Assembly: GCA_017396865.1 (NCBI GenBank)
Contig: JAFQKO010000164.1
Location: 1-34,757, forward strand
Direction of reading: 5' to 3'
Source: Clostridia bacterium
GTDB taxonomy: Bacteria > Bacillota_A > Clostridia > Oscillospirales > QAKW01
DNA: 34,757 nt
The notes under the pieces were generated by a model. It saw only the letters and a program-made list of their open reading frames with translations. It made no database searches and was not told where the DNA came from. Of this stretch, positions 7,275 through 15,165 are shown one piece after another (within the stretch, counting starts at the first letter, position 1; each line of letters opens with the position of its first letter). A program made the translations under genes and the position numbers.

Positions 7275-7303
7275 TTTACAAGCGGCACAAAAATAGGTAT
7301 AAT
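7275..7303 (+). promoter_or_regulatory. Promoter of cytidylate-kinase-like gene
   Basis: TTTACA (7275-7280), 17-base spacer, TATAAT (7298-7303). Confidence 0.8.
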
Positions 7304-7337
7304 AGAATCAGAAATAACAATGAAAGGATTAAAATAT

Positions 7338-7937
7338 ATGGCTATTCCCGTTATTACCATTGCCCGCTCTTACGGTTCGGGCGGCAGAATTATCGGCGAG
7401 AAGGTTGCGACCTTGCTCAACATTCCTTTTTATGATCGTCAACTTGTGCAGATCACCGCGGAAAAAAGCGGTTTTCACGCATCGGTGGTGGAGCATCTGC
7501 AAAAGAAAAAGCCCGCCAGCTTGCTTTACACTCTCTCCGGCTCTTCCCTGAACATTCCGCTGCAGGATCAGGTCTTTTTCGCCCAATCCTCCGTGATCCG
7601 TGAGCTGGCCGAGCAAGGGCCCTGCGTCATCGTTGGCGGCTGTGCCGACAGCGTTTTAGAAGAGGAACATCACATTCTGAAGATCTTTATTCACGGCCCC
7701 TTGGACGAACGCGCCGACCGCGTTCGGGACGTTTACAAAAAGGAAGCCAAGAACTACAAGGACTACGTTAAGAAAAAGGACAAAGAGCGCCGCGCCTATT
7801 ACGACTATTTTTCCCACAAGACCTGGGGAAAGGCGGAAAACTACGACCTTTGCATCAACAGCACCATCGGTTTGGACATGGCCGCCGACCTGATTGTTCG
7901 AGCAGCCAAAGCCATGGCTGCGGAGGCGGAGAAATGA
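7338..7937 (+). CDS. Cytidylate kinase-like family protein
   Basis: A 199-residue P-loop protein of the cytidylate-kinase-like family (Pfam PF13189 type) found in many Clostridia. The N terminus AIPVITIARSYGSGGRIIGEKVA carries the atypical GSGG nucleotide-binding loop, followed by the FYDRQLVQ segment shared with CMP kinases. True Cmk proteins have a longer NMP-binding insert, so nucleotide kinase activity is not certain; the physiological substrate of this subfamily is not established. The ATG at 7338 is preferred because AAAGGA lies nine bases upstream; an in-frame ATG at 7320 has no ribosome site and sits about ten bases after the expected transcription start. It overlaps the MATE gene by ATGA, so the two are co-translated. 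The pairing with an exporter offers no obvious pathway. Confidence 0.85.
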   Translation: MAIPVITIARSYGSGGRIIGEKVATLLNIPFYDRQLVQITAEKSGFHASVVEHLQKKKPASLLYTLSGSSLNIPLQDQVFFAQSSVIRELAEQGPCVIVGGCADSVLEEEHHILKIFIHGPLDERADRVRDVYKKEAKNYKDYVKKKDKERRAYYDYFSHKTWGKAENYDLCINSTIGLDMAADLIVRAAKAMAAEAEK

Positions 7938-9316
7938 CCGAAACCAAATTACAGGAAAACAGAATGGGCTTTGCGCCCATTCTTCCTTTATTAATGAAAA
8001 TTTCGCTGCCCATGGTGTTATCCATGCTGGTGCAGGCTCTTTACAACGTTGTGGACAGCCTATTTGTTGCTCAGCTTAATGACGAGGCCGCCCTCACCGC
8101 CATTTCAATGGCATTCCCCATTCAAAATCTGATGATCGCGATCGCTGTTGGTACCGGTGTGGGTATCAGCGCATTGCTTTCCCGCCGCCTCGGTGAAAAG
8201 CGCTTCGACGACGTAACCTCCACCGCAGGAAACGGCATCCTCTTAGCCGCCTTCAGTTATCTGCTCTTTTTGATCTTCGGCTTATTCGGAACCGAGCTCT
8301 TTTTCGAGCTGCAAACCGAATCTCAGGCGATTCGTGCTTACGGGTACGATTACCTTTCGGTGGTAACGATCTTTTCCTTCGGTTTATTCGGGCAGGTTTG
8401 CTTTGAGCGCCTTTTGCAGGCCACCGGCAAAACCATGTTCGTTATGGTCAGCCACGGCATCGGAGCCATTCTTAATATCATTTTCGATCCGCTGTTCATC
8501 TTCGGCATCGGACCTTTCCCAAAATGGGGCGTGATGGGTGCAGCGGTGGCAACGGTTTTGGGGCAGATCGTGGGCTGGATCTTTGCCATGATCGTCAATC
8601 GCCTTTACAACCACGAGCTGCGCTTACGGTTCCGCAAAATTCGCCTGAATTGGGTAACCATCGGCGAGATCTACAAGGTGGGCCTTCCCTCCATCATCAT
8701 GCAATCCATCGCATCGATCATGACGATGGGAATGAACACCATTCTGCTTGCCTTTAATACCGCCGAAAAGGCCATCGGCGACACGGCGGTTGCCACCTTC
8801 GGTATCTACTTCAAGCTGCAAAGCTTTGTATTTATGCCGGTATTCGGCTTCAATAACGGCCTTGTTCCCATTGTTGCCTATAATTTCGGTGCCAAAAAGA
8901 AGGATCGGTTAATGAGCGCCATCCGCTGGGCGATCCTCTTTGATTGCGGCTACATGCTTTTGGGCACCGTTACCATGCTTGCCATTCCGAACGTTTTGCT
9001 CGGTTGGTTCAACGCCTCCGAAACCATGCTCGGCATCGGCATCCCTGCACTGCGGATCATCGGCGCAGGCTACGTTGTGGCGGCGTTTTGCATTGTTTGC
9101 ACCACCGTTTTTCAGGCCTTGGGCAACGGCGTTTCCAGTATGATCGTATCTATCACTCGCCAGCTTGGCGTTTTGCTCCCCCTGGCCTTTGTTTTTGCTC
9201 AAACCGATAACCTCAATCTTGTATGGCTCTCCTTCCCCATTGCAGAGGTAGCGAGTTTGCTGGTCACCCTATACTTCGCCAAAAAAATCTATCAAAAGAA
9301 AATCAAGCATTTATAA
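7934..9316 (+). CDS. MATE family efflux transporter
   Basis: A 460-residue membrane protein with twelve predicted helices in two six-helix bundles, the size and pattern of the multi-antimicrobial extrusion family. Family features: the N-terminal PLLMKISLPMVLSMLVQALYNVVDSLFVAQL, then GVGISALLSRRLGEKR; in the second half PVFGFNNGLVPIVAYNFGAKKKDRL repeats the motif. It probably exports organic cations or drugs in exchange for Na+ or H+, but the substrate is not predictable. The start overlaps the stop of the preceding gene; the ribosome site is GGAGGCGG ending a few bases upstream within that gene. A strong bidirectional terminator follows. Confidence 0.93.
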   Translation: MTETKLQENRMGFAPILPLLMKISLPMVLSMLVQALYNVVDSLFVAQLNDEAALTAISMAFPIQNLMIAIAVGTGVGISALLSRRLGEKRFDDVTSTAGNGILLAAFSYLLFLIFGLFGTELFFELQTESQAIRAYGYDYLSVVTIFSFGLFGQVCFERLLQATGKTMFVMVSHGIGAILNIIFDPLFIFGIGPFPKWGVMGAAVATVLGQIVGWIFAMIVNRLYNHELRLRFRKIRLNWVTIGEIYKVGLPSIIMQSIASIMTMGMNTILLAFNTAEKAIGDTAVATFGIYFKLQSFVFMPVFGFNNGLVPIVAYNFGAKKKDRLMSAIRWAILFDCGYMLLGTVTMLAIPNVLLGWFNASETMLGIGIPALRIIGAGYVVAAFCIVCTTVFQALGNGVSSMIVSITRQLGVLLPLAFVFAQTDNLNLVWLSFPIAEVASLLVTLYFAKKIYQKKIKHL

Positions 9317-9318
9317 AC

Positions 9319-9354
9319 AAAAATAAGGAGTTGCATCAGCAACTCCTTATTTTT
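9319..9354. terminator. Bidirectional terminator
   Basis: AAAAATAAGGAGTTGC-ATCA-GCAACTCCTTATTTTT is symmetrical, with A and T tracts on both sides. It ends both the MATE gene (+) and the M20 peptidase operon (-), which converge here. Confidence 0.93.
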
Positions 9355-10792
9355 ATCTTTTTTGAATGATTCGCAGATAAAACTCCACGGTTTTTCCGAT
9401 GGTTTCCAGCGGGATTCGCTCATCATTTCCGTGGATCGTGCTTCTCTCCTCCTTGGAAAGCGCCATAGCACAAAAGCGATATACCTTATCGCTCAGCCTC
9501 CCATAATGGCGGGAATCGCTGCAAGCAAGCATTAAATAGGGAGAAACCAACGTTCCCTCCCAGGTACTGCGGATGGCATCACAAAGCTGATCCCATTCCG
9601 CACAATCGGTGCGGGAGATGGGCGAAGGATCATTCCCTTCCATACAGCTTATCTGCACCTGCGGATTCTTAACGGTTTTGCGCACGTAAGCCATGGTCGA
9701 TTCCACCGTTTCACCCGTCATGATCCGCATATTGGCGGTCATCTGCGCATGGGGCGGCATCACGTTCAAGCCCTTACTGCCCTCCATCGTGGTAAAGGCG
9801 CAGGTGGTGCGCATCAGCGCATTGAGCTCACCGCCGCTCTTTTTACAGATCATATCCAGCAGCGGCATAAAGCACCAAAGGTTTGCAAAGATCATGCGAT
9901 AAACAAAGGTAGAATGACGCCCCAAGGTATTGAACAGACCTGCGGTTGCCGCATTAAAGCGACGGGGCGCGGGATGGTTTTCCACCTGCAAGCAGGCCTC
10001 GGAAAGCATTCCGACCGCGGTATGAGGCGGCGGAGACGATGCATGGCCGCCATTGCCGCTGACCTCAAATTTCACGTTCAGCATTCCCTTTTCGGCCACA
10101 CCGACCACTGCGCAGGGACGGCTGACACCGGGGAACACCTTTTCCACCACCGCGCCACCTTCATCCAGCACCATGGCGGGAGTAATTCCTTTTTCCTCAA
10201 ACCAGCGCACAATAGAAGGTGCGCCATTGCCGCTAATCTCCTCATCACCGCCGAAGGCAAGGTAGATATCGTTTTTGGGACAAAAGCCCTTCACGATCAA
10301 ATTTTCTGCCGCCTGCATTACGCCGTTGAGGGTACCCTTGGTATCCAAGGTGCCGCGTCCCCAAAGAACGCCATCCTCAATGATGCCCTCAAAGGCGGGC
10401 TTGGACCAGCCCTCCTCCACCACGGATACCACGTCGTAATGCGCCATCAGCACGGTGGGATCGCCTTCCTCCCTGCCCTTCCAATGATACAGTAGAGCAC
10501 GCCGATCGGGACGGTGCAGGGTGCAGCTTTCGTGAACGTGGGGAAAACGCTCGGCCAAGAGCTCGACAAATTTCGCAAACTCCGCCTCATCCTCCTTGCT
10601 CCGATCCTTATCGGAGACGGTTTTGCAACGGATCATCGCCTGCAGATCGTTAACCGCCTTTTGGGCATCATAGTCCATCGGGGCTGCATCGGTCTGCGGC
10701 TCGGGGGCGGGGCGAAAGGCCAAGGTGCGGATCAGAATGACGGCAATAAACAAGGCAATCAGCCCCAAAGCAATCCAAAGAGCAATCATCAA
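9353..10792 (-). CDS. M20 family metallopeptidase, membrane-anchored
   Basis: A zinc aminoacylase/carboxypeptidase-type hydrolase of 479 residues, closest in layout to the PM20D1/CPS1 branch of M20, which has an N-terminal membrane anchor. Residues 1-25 form one hydrophobic helix ending LIRTLAFRP. Metal-site motifs are in order: VLMAHYDVV, the His ligand; WGRGTLDTKG with the bridging Asp; GGDEEISG with the catalytic and ligand Glu residues; and SDSRHYG, the final His. The dimerisation domain carries GNGGHASSPPPHTAVG. CPS1-like enzymes act on peptides or N-acyl amino acids. The start overlaps the preceding membrane-protein gene by four bases, so both belong to one operon; the enzyme may process what that transporter moves. 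The catalytic domain may face either side of the membrane; the positive charges after the helix (R, FRP) suggest the cytoplasm but not firmly. Confidence 0.9.
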   Translation of the reverse strand: MMIALWIALGLIALFIAVILIRTLAFRPAPEPQTDAAPMDYDAQKAVNDLQAMIRCKTVSDKDRSKEDEAEFAKFVELLAERFPHVHESCTLHRPDRRALLYHWKGREEGDPTVLMAHYDVVSVVEEGWSKPAFEGIIEDGVLWGRGTLDTKGTLNGVMQAAENLIVKGFCPKNDIYLAFGGDEEISGNGAPSIVRWFEEKGITPAMVLDEGGAVVEKVFPGVSRPCAVVGVAEKGMLNVKFEVSGNGGHASSPPPHTAVGMLSEACLQVENHPAPRRFNAATAGLFNTLGRHSTFVYRMIFANLWCFMPLLDMICKKSGGELNALMRTTCAFTTMEGSKGLNVMPPHAQMTANMRIMTGETVESTMAYVRKTVKNPQVQISCMEGNDPSPISRTDCAEWDQLCDAIRSTWEGTLVSPYLMLACSDSRHYGRLSDKVYRFCAMALSKEERSTIHGNDERIPLETIGKTVEFYLRIIQKR

Positions 10793-11448
10793 AGCTTTAC
10801 TTTCTTATACAGCACGCGGGCAACGGCAACCGCAATGATCGCACCGACCGGCACCATAATACCGACCGAGCCGCCCAGCGAAGGAATGGCAATAAACAGC
10901 ACCAGCATCACGGCAATGGGCGCAATGGCAATCTTCCAATTCTTGGAAATATACACAACGCCCAGCGCACCGAACAGAGCCGGCAAAATATTATCAAAGG
11001 CGGGAATAAGCGCTTCGTGTCTCAAAATCGGCTCCAACGGAGTGATCAGCAGTGCACCCACTGCAACGATCAGGATCGTTACGATCGAAGAGACCGCAAC
11101 GGCAATGGTAGAGATAATCTCGCCCTCCTTCGTGCCGGGCTTCACCTCGGCGTTCTCCATGGCATTCATTGCGCAAGGAGCCTTCAGGCTGGTAATATTA
11201 CCGGTTACAAAGGCCAGGTAGGAGCTGCCCGCACCCAGCATGGGGATGTAGGTCAGCACCTCGATAATACCAACCGTCCAGAAGATCGGTGCCACCGAAA
11301 GCATGCCGTCGCGAATTGCATACCAATCGGGATTTAAGCCAAAGATCAGCGCAACAACCAGCGGAAATGCAACAATTGCAACCGCCGCAATCGCACCCCA
11401 AACACGGCCGTCAATATGGATTTGCTCCTCATAGGTTCTTTTACTCAT
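10789..11448 (-). CDS. Membrane protein, partner of DUF5058 protein
   Basis: A 219-residue integral membrane protein with five or six helices and a hydrophilic loop (TSLKAPCAMNAMENAEVKPGTKEGEI, before helix 4). Proteins like it are often labelled small-conductance mechanosensitive channel in databases, a label I see no MscS domain here to support. It lies 14 bases after the DUF5058 gene, with its own GGAGGG ribosome site, and overlaps the M20 peptidase. The conserved pattern of two membrane proteins of about 220-240 residues followed by a hydrolase suggests that the pair makes a two-subunit permease for the peptidase substrate or product. No ATPase or binding protein accompanies them, so transport would be secondary. 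Glycine- and proline-containing helix breaks (GAGSSYLAFVTGNITS, PSLGGSVGIMVPVGA) support a transport role. Confidence 0.78.
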   Translation of the reverse strand: MSKRTYEEQIHIDGRVWGAIAAVAIVAFPLVVALIFGLNPDWYAIRDGMLSVAPIFWTVGIIEVLTYIPMLGAGSSYLAFVTGNITSLKAPCAMNAMENAEVKPGTKEGEIISTIAVAVSSIVTILIVAVGALLITPLEPILRHEALIPAFDNILPALFGALGVVYISKNWKIAIAPIAVMLVLFIAIPSLGGSVGIMVPVGAIIAVAVARVLYKKVKL

Positions 11449-11462
11449 ATCTCGTGCCCTCC

Positions 11463-12188
11463 TTACTTAATCCAGTTGGTAATGGGAATGGAGGCCGCCA
11501 TCGCCGAAAGCATACTGATCGGCAAGGCATAATCGGTCAGCCATTTCCAGTTGGTAAGCTTCATCAGCAAGGCGATCATCACCATCACCACCGCCGATAC
11601 CAGCATAACGAATACGGGAATCCATCCCACCAGACCCGATTGTACATCGTTAAAGATCAGGCCGGTAAAGGCGCTGATCATACCCATAAACAACGAGGTG
11701 ATAATGATATCGCCCCATTTGGCATCTCTATTCTTCAGGAACTCCACGCCGCTTTGAATCTTTTTGCAAAAGATCGGAACCAGAATCAAGCTGACCACAA
11801 TACCAAGGGTCATAACAATCGCAATATTGATATATTGATCACCCGTAACTGCGGCGGTGGTTCCTTCGGGCACACCCGATGCCTTGGCGGCCGCCTCGGC
11901 GGCGGGTACCTCATAGGTCAGCGCACCGATTACCGAGAGGCGAAGCCACGGCAACGGAACGCCCAGCATATTGGTAAGCGTGATCATGCCCATCAAGATG
12001 GAGATTGCAGGTGCAATGGTGAAAATTGCAGAAGAAATTACCGTCTTCCGCATTTTCTTAACAGAGATGCCGCATTCCTTTCCTGCCTTCCATGCACGAA
12101 CCAGAAAAAAGACCGACTGCCCCAAAACCAGCAGCAGGATGCCACCGACAATGACATACAGCAACCAATGGTTTACACTAAATTCCAT
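11463..12188 (-). CDS. DUF5058 family membrane protein
   Basis: A 241-residue integral membrane protein with five or six helices that I recognise as DUF5058. Signature regions are LLVLGQSVFFLVRAWKAGKE at the first helix, SSAIFTIAPAISILMGMITL in the second and PLPWLRLSVIGALTYEVPAA in the third, the last ending in two Pro-Glu breaks. Function is not established. It follows the methyltransferase gene after 14 bases and has AAAGGAGAG before the ATG, so it shares that promoter. Its companion at 10789-11448 is of similar size. Together with the M20 hydrolase it forms a three-gene unit; a role in uptake or export of peptides or acylated amino acids is an inference only. Confidence 0.82.
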   Translation of the reverse strand: MEFSVNHWLLYVIVGGILLLVLGQSVFFLVRAWKAGKECGISVKKMRKTVISSAIFTIAPAISILMGMITLTNMLGVPLPWLRLSVIGALTYEVPAAEAAAKASGVPEGTTAAVTGDQYINIAIVMTLGIVVSLILVPIFCKKIQSGVEFLKNRDAKWGDIIITSLFMGMISAFTGLIFNDVQSGLVGWIPVFVMLVSAVVMVMIALLMKLTNWKWLTDYALPISMLSAMAASIPITNWIK

Positions 12189-12202
12189 TTCATTCTCTCC
12201 TT

Positions 12203-13324
12203 TTAGCTTCTGAAATATTGGAAAACGTTACATTCCAACGTGCCGTTATATACTTTTCTGCGTTTATCGGCGGGGCGCCCGAAGATCTTTTCAAACTCCT
12301 TTTCGGGGGCAATTACAAAATAACGCCAGCCGGGCTGCTTTTTAAAAACCTCGCCCATCGCCTTATACAATGCCTTGGCCTGCTCTTGGTCCAGCAGCCG
12401 CTCACCGTAGGGCGGATTGGCCACCACCATGCCGCGTGGGGTATCCAAGGTGAAATTGCGCAGATCCTTTTGATGCACCTCCATGCAATCGGCAACTCCT
12501 GCGCGCTTGGCGTTATCCATCGCCATTGCCACCATCTTAGGATCGATATCGCCGCCGACGCAACGGAACGGAATATCCTTCTTCGCTTTGGCTCTTGCCG
12601 CCTTGCGGCGCTCCTGCCAAAATTCACGCGGAAAGCTCTTCCAATTCTCCGAAACGAAACCACGCCCCAGGCCGGGCGCCATATTCCGCGCCAGCATCGC
12701 ACCCTCAATCAGCAGCGTACCGCTGCCGCAGCAGGGATCATACAGCACCGTATCGGGATATGGGCGCGCCAGCATACAGATCGCCGCACCCAAGGTTTCC
12801 CGAAGCGGAGCAGGCTGCGCAGCGGGTCGATAGCCGCGCTTATGGAGCGCCAAGCCCGAGGTATCCAGCATCAGCACCGCCTTATCCTTAAAAATGGAAA
12901 AGCGCACGCTGAACAGCGCTCCTGTTTCAGGGAAAATCGAACGCTTATAATGCCCCTCCAGCCGACGAACGATGGCTTTCTTTACAATCGATTGGCAATC
13001 GGGAACGCTATACAGCTTTGAATTAAGGGCATGGCCCTTCACGGGGAAGCGGCCATCCTCTTCAATCCATTGCTCCCACGGGAGCTTGCGAACGCCCTCG
13101 AACAGTTCCTCAAAGCTTCTTGCAGGGAACTCGCCCAGCACAATCTCGACCCGCTGACCGGTACGCAGCCAAAGATTGGCATCCACCACCGTTTCACGGG
13201 TGCCGCTGAAATATACCTTTCCGTTTTCGGATTCGACTGCTTCAGCGCCCAGCTCCTTCAATTCCTGCGCCACCAAGCCCTCCAAGCCGAAGATGCAGGG
13301 CACGCAGCATCTGATTTTATCCAT
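12203..13324 (-). CDS. THUMP-domain RNA N2-guanine methyltransferase (RlmL N-half type)
   Basis: A SAM-dependent RNA methyltransferase of 373 residues, homologous to the N-terminal half of E. coli RlmL (23S rRNA m2G) and B. subtilis YpsC. The N terminus (about 1-60) is the ferredoxin-like domain, followed by a THUMP domain that includes HALNSKLYSVPDCQSIVKKAIVRRL. The Rossmann methyltransferase has motif I DPCCGSGTLLIEGAMLARN near residue 200 and the catalytic NPPYGERL near 305, an N6/N2 amino-methylating signature. It begins the minus-strand operon: promoter at 13354-13382, GAGGAAG before the ATG. Exact target position on rRNA cannot be read. Co-transcription with the membrane proteins is probably incidental. 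Confidence 0.9.
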   Translation of the reverse strand: MDKIRCCVPCIFGLEGLVAQELKELGAEAVESENGKVYFSGTRETVVDANLWLRTGQRVEIVLGEFPARSFEELFEGVRKLPWEQWIEEDGRFPVKGHALNSKLYSVPDCQSIVKKAIVRRLEGHYKRSIFPETGALFSVRFSIFKDKAVLMLDTSGLALHKRGYRPAAQPAPLRETLGAAICMLARPYPDTVLYDPCCGSGTLLIEGAMLARNMAPGLGRGFVSENWKSFPREFWQERRKAARAKAKKDIPFRCVGGDIDPKMVAMAMDNAKRAGVADCMEVHQKDLRNFTLDTPRGMVVANPPYGERLLDQEQAKALYKAMGEVFKKQPGWRYFVIAPEKEFEKIFGRPADKRRKVYNGTLECNVFQYFRS

Positions 13325-13353
13325 AATCTTCCTCGTTTCATTGATAATGAGTT

Positions 13354-13382
13354 ATTATACCATAAAGCCCTTGATTTTTCAA
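13354..13382 (-). promoter_or_regulatory. Promoter of the methyltransferase operon
   Basis: On the minus strand TTGAAA (13377-13382), 17-base spacer, TATAAT (13354-13359). The spacer contains the -35 hexamer of the divergent promoter. Confidence 0.82.
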
Positions 13383-13398
13383 CAAAAAAGTCTATAAT
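13371..13398 (+). promoter_or_regulatory. Promoter of radical SAM gene, overlapping
   Basis: TTGATT (13371-13376), 16-base spacer, TATAAT (13393-13398). The start codon at 13405 is only six bases past the -10 box, so transcription should begin on or within a base or two of the ATG. No ribosome site is visible. Confidence 0.75.
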
Positions 13399-13404
13399 GA
13401 AATC

Positions 13405-14274
13405 ATGAAGCTCTTTACGTTTAATGATTATTGCATACAACGCTTCGGCGAAAAGCTCTATAAGCTTTCGCTGGACGGCGGCTTTTCCTGCCCCAATCGG
13501 ATCAGCCGAGCAGAAGGCGGTTGTGCCTTTTGCGCAGGCGGCAGCGGACACTTTGCTGCTGCGGGCGAAATCGAGCAGCAGCTTACCGCAGCCAAGGCAC
13601 AGGTATCGGAAAAATTCAAGGGTGAGCATTACGTTGCCTATTTCCAAAGCTACACCAACACCTATGCTCCGCTCCCACGGCTGCGCGCGCTCTATCTCCC
13701 CATTCTCGAAAGAGAAGAAATCGCCGCCCTTGCCATCGGTACAAGGCCCGATTGCCTTTCTGCGGAAATCATCGATTTTTTAGGTGAGCTGGCCGCAAAA
13801 AAGCCGCTTTTTATCGAATTGGGGCTGCAAACCGCCAACGATCAAACGGCCGACTCATTTGGAAGAGGATATCCAACTTCCTGCTTTTTCGAGGCGGTTG
13901 AGGCGTTACATCGCCATCCGAACATCCATGTGGTTGCCCATCTCATGATCGGTCTGCCGAACGAAACGGAAGAAGATTTAATAAGAAGCGTGGAGGCAAT
14001 CAACCGCGCGGGAGTGGATGGCGTGAAGTTTCATTTGTTGCACATCCTAAAGGGTACCCCCTACGAAGAACTATACCGAAGCGGAAAAATCACCACCCTT
14101 TCCTTGGAGCAATACGGCGACCTTTTGATCGCAGCCTTACGCGCACTTAAGCCGGGCACGGTGGTTCACCGCATCACGGGGGACGGCGCCAAAGCACTTT
14201 TGATCGCTCCCCTTTGGAGCGGCGACAAAAAGCGCGTATTGAATTATCTCAACAAAAGAATTAAAGAAGCATAA
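13405..14274 (+). CDS. ytqA: TIGR01212 family radical SAM protein (YtqA-like)
   Basis: A 289-residue radical SAM enzyme. The iron-sulfur cysteines are C29, C40 and C43 in the spaced arrangement CPNR...GGCAFC, which is a variant (CX10CX2C) of the standard CX3CX2C and is typical of the TIGR01212/YhcC-YtqA family. The partial TIM barrel continues with AYFQSYTNTYAP, ALAIGTRPDCLS, and FIELGLQTANDQTA, the SAM-binding strands. The C-terminal DGVKFHLLHILKGTPYEELY is also conserved in the family. The physiological reaction is not established. The start at 13405 has family-typical MKLFTFNDYCIQRFGEKLYKL immediately after it, so the N terminus is correct even though no Shine-Dalgarno is seen. It ends in a bidirectional terminator shared with the converging zinc-ribbon gene. 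Confidence 0.9.
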   Translation: MKLFTFNDYCIQRFGEKLYKLSLDGGFSCPNRISRAEGGCAFCAGGSGHFAAAGEIEQQLTAAKAQVSEKFKGEHYVAYFQSYTNTYAPLPRLRALYLPILEREEIAALAIGTRPDCLSAEIIDFLGELAAKKPLFIELGLQTANDQTADSFGRGYPTSCFFEAVEALHRHPNIHVVAHLMIGLPNETEEDLIRSVEAINRAGVDGVKFHLLHILKGTPYEELYRSGKITTLSLEQYGDLLIAALRALKPGTVVHRITGDGAKALLIAPLWSGDKKRVLNYLNKRIKEA

Positions 14275-14313
14275 AAAAATACCCATTGACGGATCGCCGT
14301 CAATGGGTATTTC
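14275..14313. terminator. Bidirectional terminator
   Basis: AAATACCCATTGACGG-ATCG-CCGTCAATGGGTATTT with A and T tracts; serves the radical SAM gene (+) and the zinc-ribbon gene (-). Confidence 0.92.
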
Positions 14314-14319
14314 ACTTGA

Positions 14320-15012
14320 TTACAGACGTGTTCCGCACTCGGTGCAGAAGAGCGCACCTTCCATCAAAGCAGCGCCACAAACAGGGCACTTCGGTGCGGC
14401 GGGAGCAACCGGCTCAACAACGGGAGCAGGCTCGAAGATGGGAGCAGGCTCAACAACGGGAGCGGGCTCGAAGATGGGAGCAGGCTCAACAACGGGAGCG
14501 GGCTCAAAGATGGGAGCGGGCTCAACAACGGGAGCGGGCTCAACAACGGGAGCGGGCTCGGCGGCCACGTTGGCAGCACCCGCAAGGTAATTGATCGAAT
14601 CGGCAACAGACTTACCGCAAGAGGTGCAGAAGCCGGTGTTTTTATCCACCATCTTACCGCAGCCCATGCAGGGGATCAGGTTCTCATCCACCTTAACGGG
14701 CTCGGCCGCACCGGGCAGCTTTGCACCGCAGGCGCTGCAGAATGCAACGTCGTCGGGGGAATCAAAGCCGCACTTCTCGCAGCGAACCATGCCGTTCATT
14801 GCTCGGATCTGAGCTTCGTTTGCTTCGATAATGGCGGTGGATGCCTGAATGGCAGCCATCAGATCGTCGAAGGCGGGCTCATAAGTATCTGCATACTTTT
14901 CAACGTAAAGTTTGCCGATCTCGGTATAAACTTCTTCCATTTTTGCTTTTTCTGCCTCGATGGCTGCGTTAAGCGCATCCAGCTCGGGGTTTTGAATCAT
15001 GTTCTCTTCCAT
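14320..15012 (-). CDS. Zinc-ribbon protein with EPAP repeats
   Basis: A 230-residue protein of unknown role. The N-terminal 65 residues are an acidic helical, coiled-coil-like segment. Three zinc ribbons follow the pattern CxxCG...FCxxCG: CEKCGFDSPDDVAFCSACG near residue 78, CMGCGKMVDKNTGFCTSCG near 115, and CPVCGAALMEGALFCTECG at the C terminus. Between the second and third is a Pro/Ala/Glu-rich linker of alternating EPAPVV and EPAPIF units, encoded by exact 18-bp and 36-bp repeats. There is no signal peptide or membrane helix. The ATG at 15012 is preferred: GGAGGG lies seven bases before it, inside the reading frame of an upstream ATG at 15027 that would have no ribosome site. Own promoter at 15048-15076. 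The linker could hold the last ribbon away from the rest in a scaffold; partners are unknown. Confidence 0.85.
   Translation of the reverse strand: MEENMIQNPELDALNAAIEAEKAKMEEVYTEIGKLYVEKYADTYEPAFDDLMAAIQASTAIIEANEAQIRAMNGMVRCEKCGFDSPDDVAFCSACGAKLPGAAEPVKVDENLIPCMGCGKMVDKNTGFCTSCGKSVADSINYLAGAANVAAEPAPVVEPAPVVEPAPIFEPAPVVEPAPIFEPAPVVEPAPIFEPAPVVEPVAPAAPKCPVCGAALMEGALFCTECGTRL
14411..14554 (-). repeat. In-frame tandem repeat, 18/36 bp units
   Basis: Three 36-bp units (14411-14446, 14447-14482, 14483-14518) and two 18-bp half units (14519-14536, 14537-14554), almost identical, encode (EPAPVV/EPAPIF)n in the zinc-ribbon protein. Unit number is likely to vary between strains by slippage without changing frame. 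Confidence 0.93.
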
Positions 15013-15047
15013 CAGTAATCCCTCCATGAAATCTGATTATTAAATGA

Positions 15048-15076
15048 ATTATAACAAAGAAAAATTATATCGTCAA
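15048..15076 (-). promoter_or_regulatory. Promoter of zinc-ribbon gene
   Basis: On the minus strand TTGACG (15071-15076), 17-base spacer, TATAAT (15048-15053). Confidence 0.82.
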
Positions 15077-15165
15077 TGGGTTTGTGAAAAAATGTCGTTT
15101 CAAAATGGGCTATGAAAAAGATATTTTTGCTGTTTTTGCGTATGAATTCGAACTCTTACAGAAAA

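Noticed and set aside
14411..14554. Possible CRISPR or non-coding repeat
   Set aside because: Repeats are contiguous, without spacers, and stay in frame within the zinc-ribbon gene.
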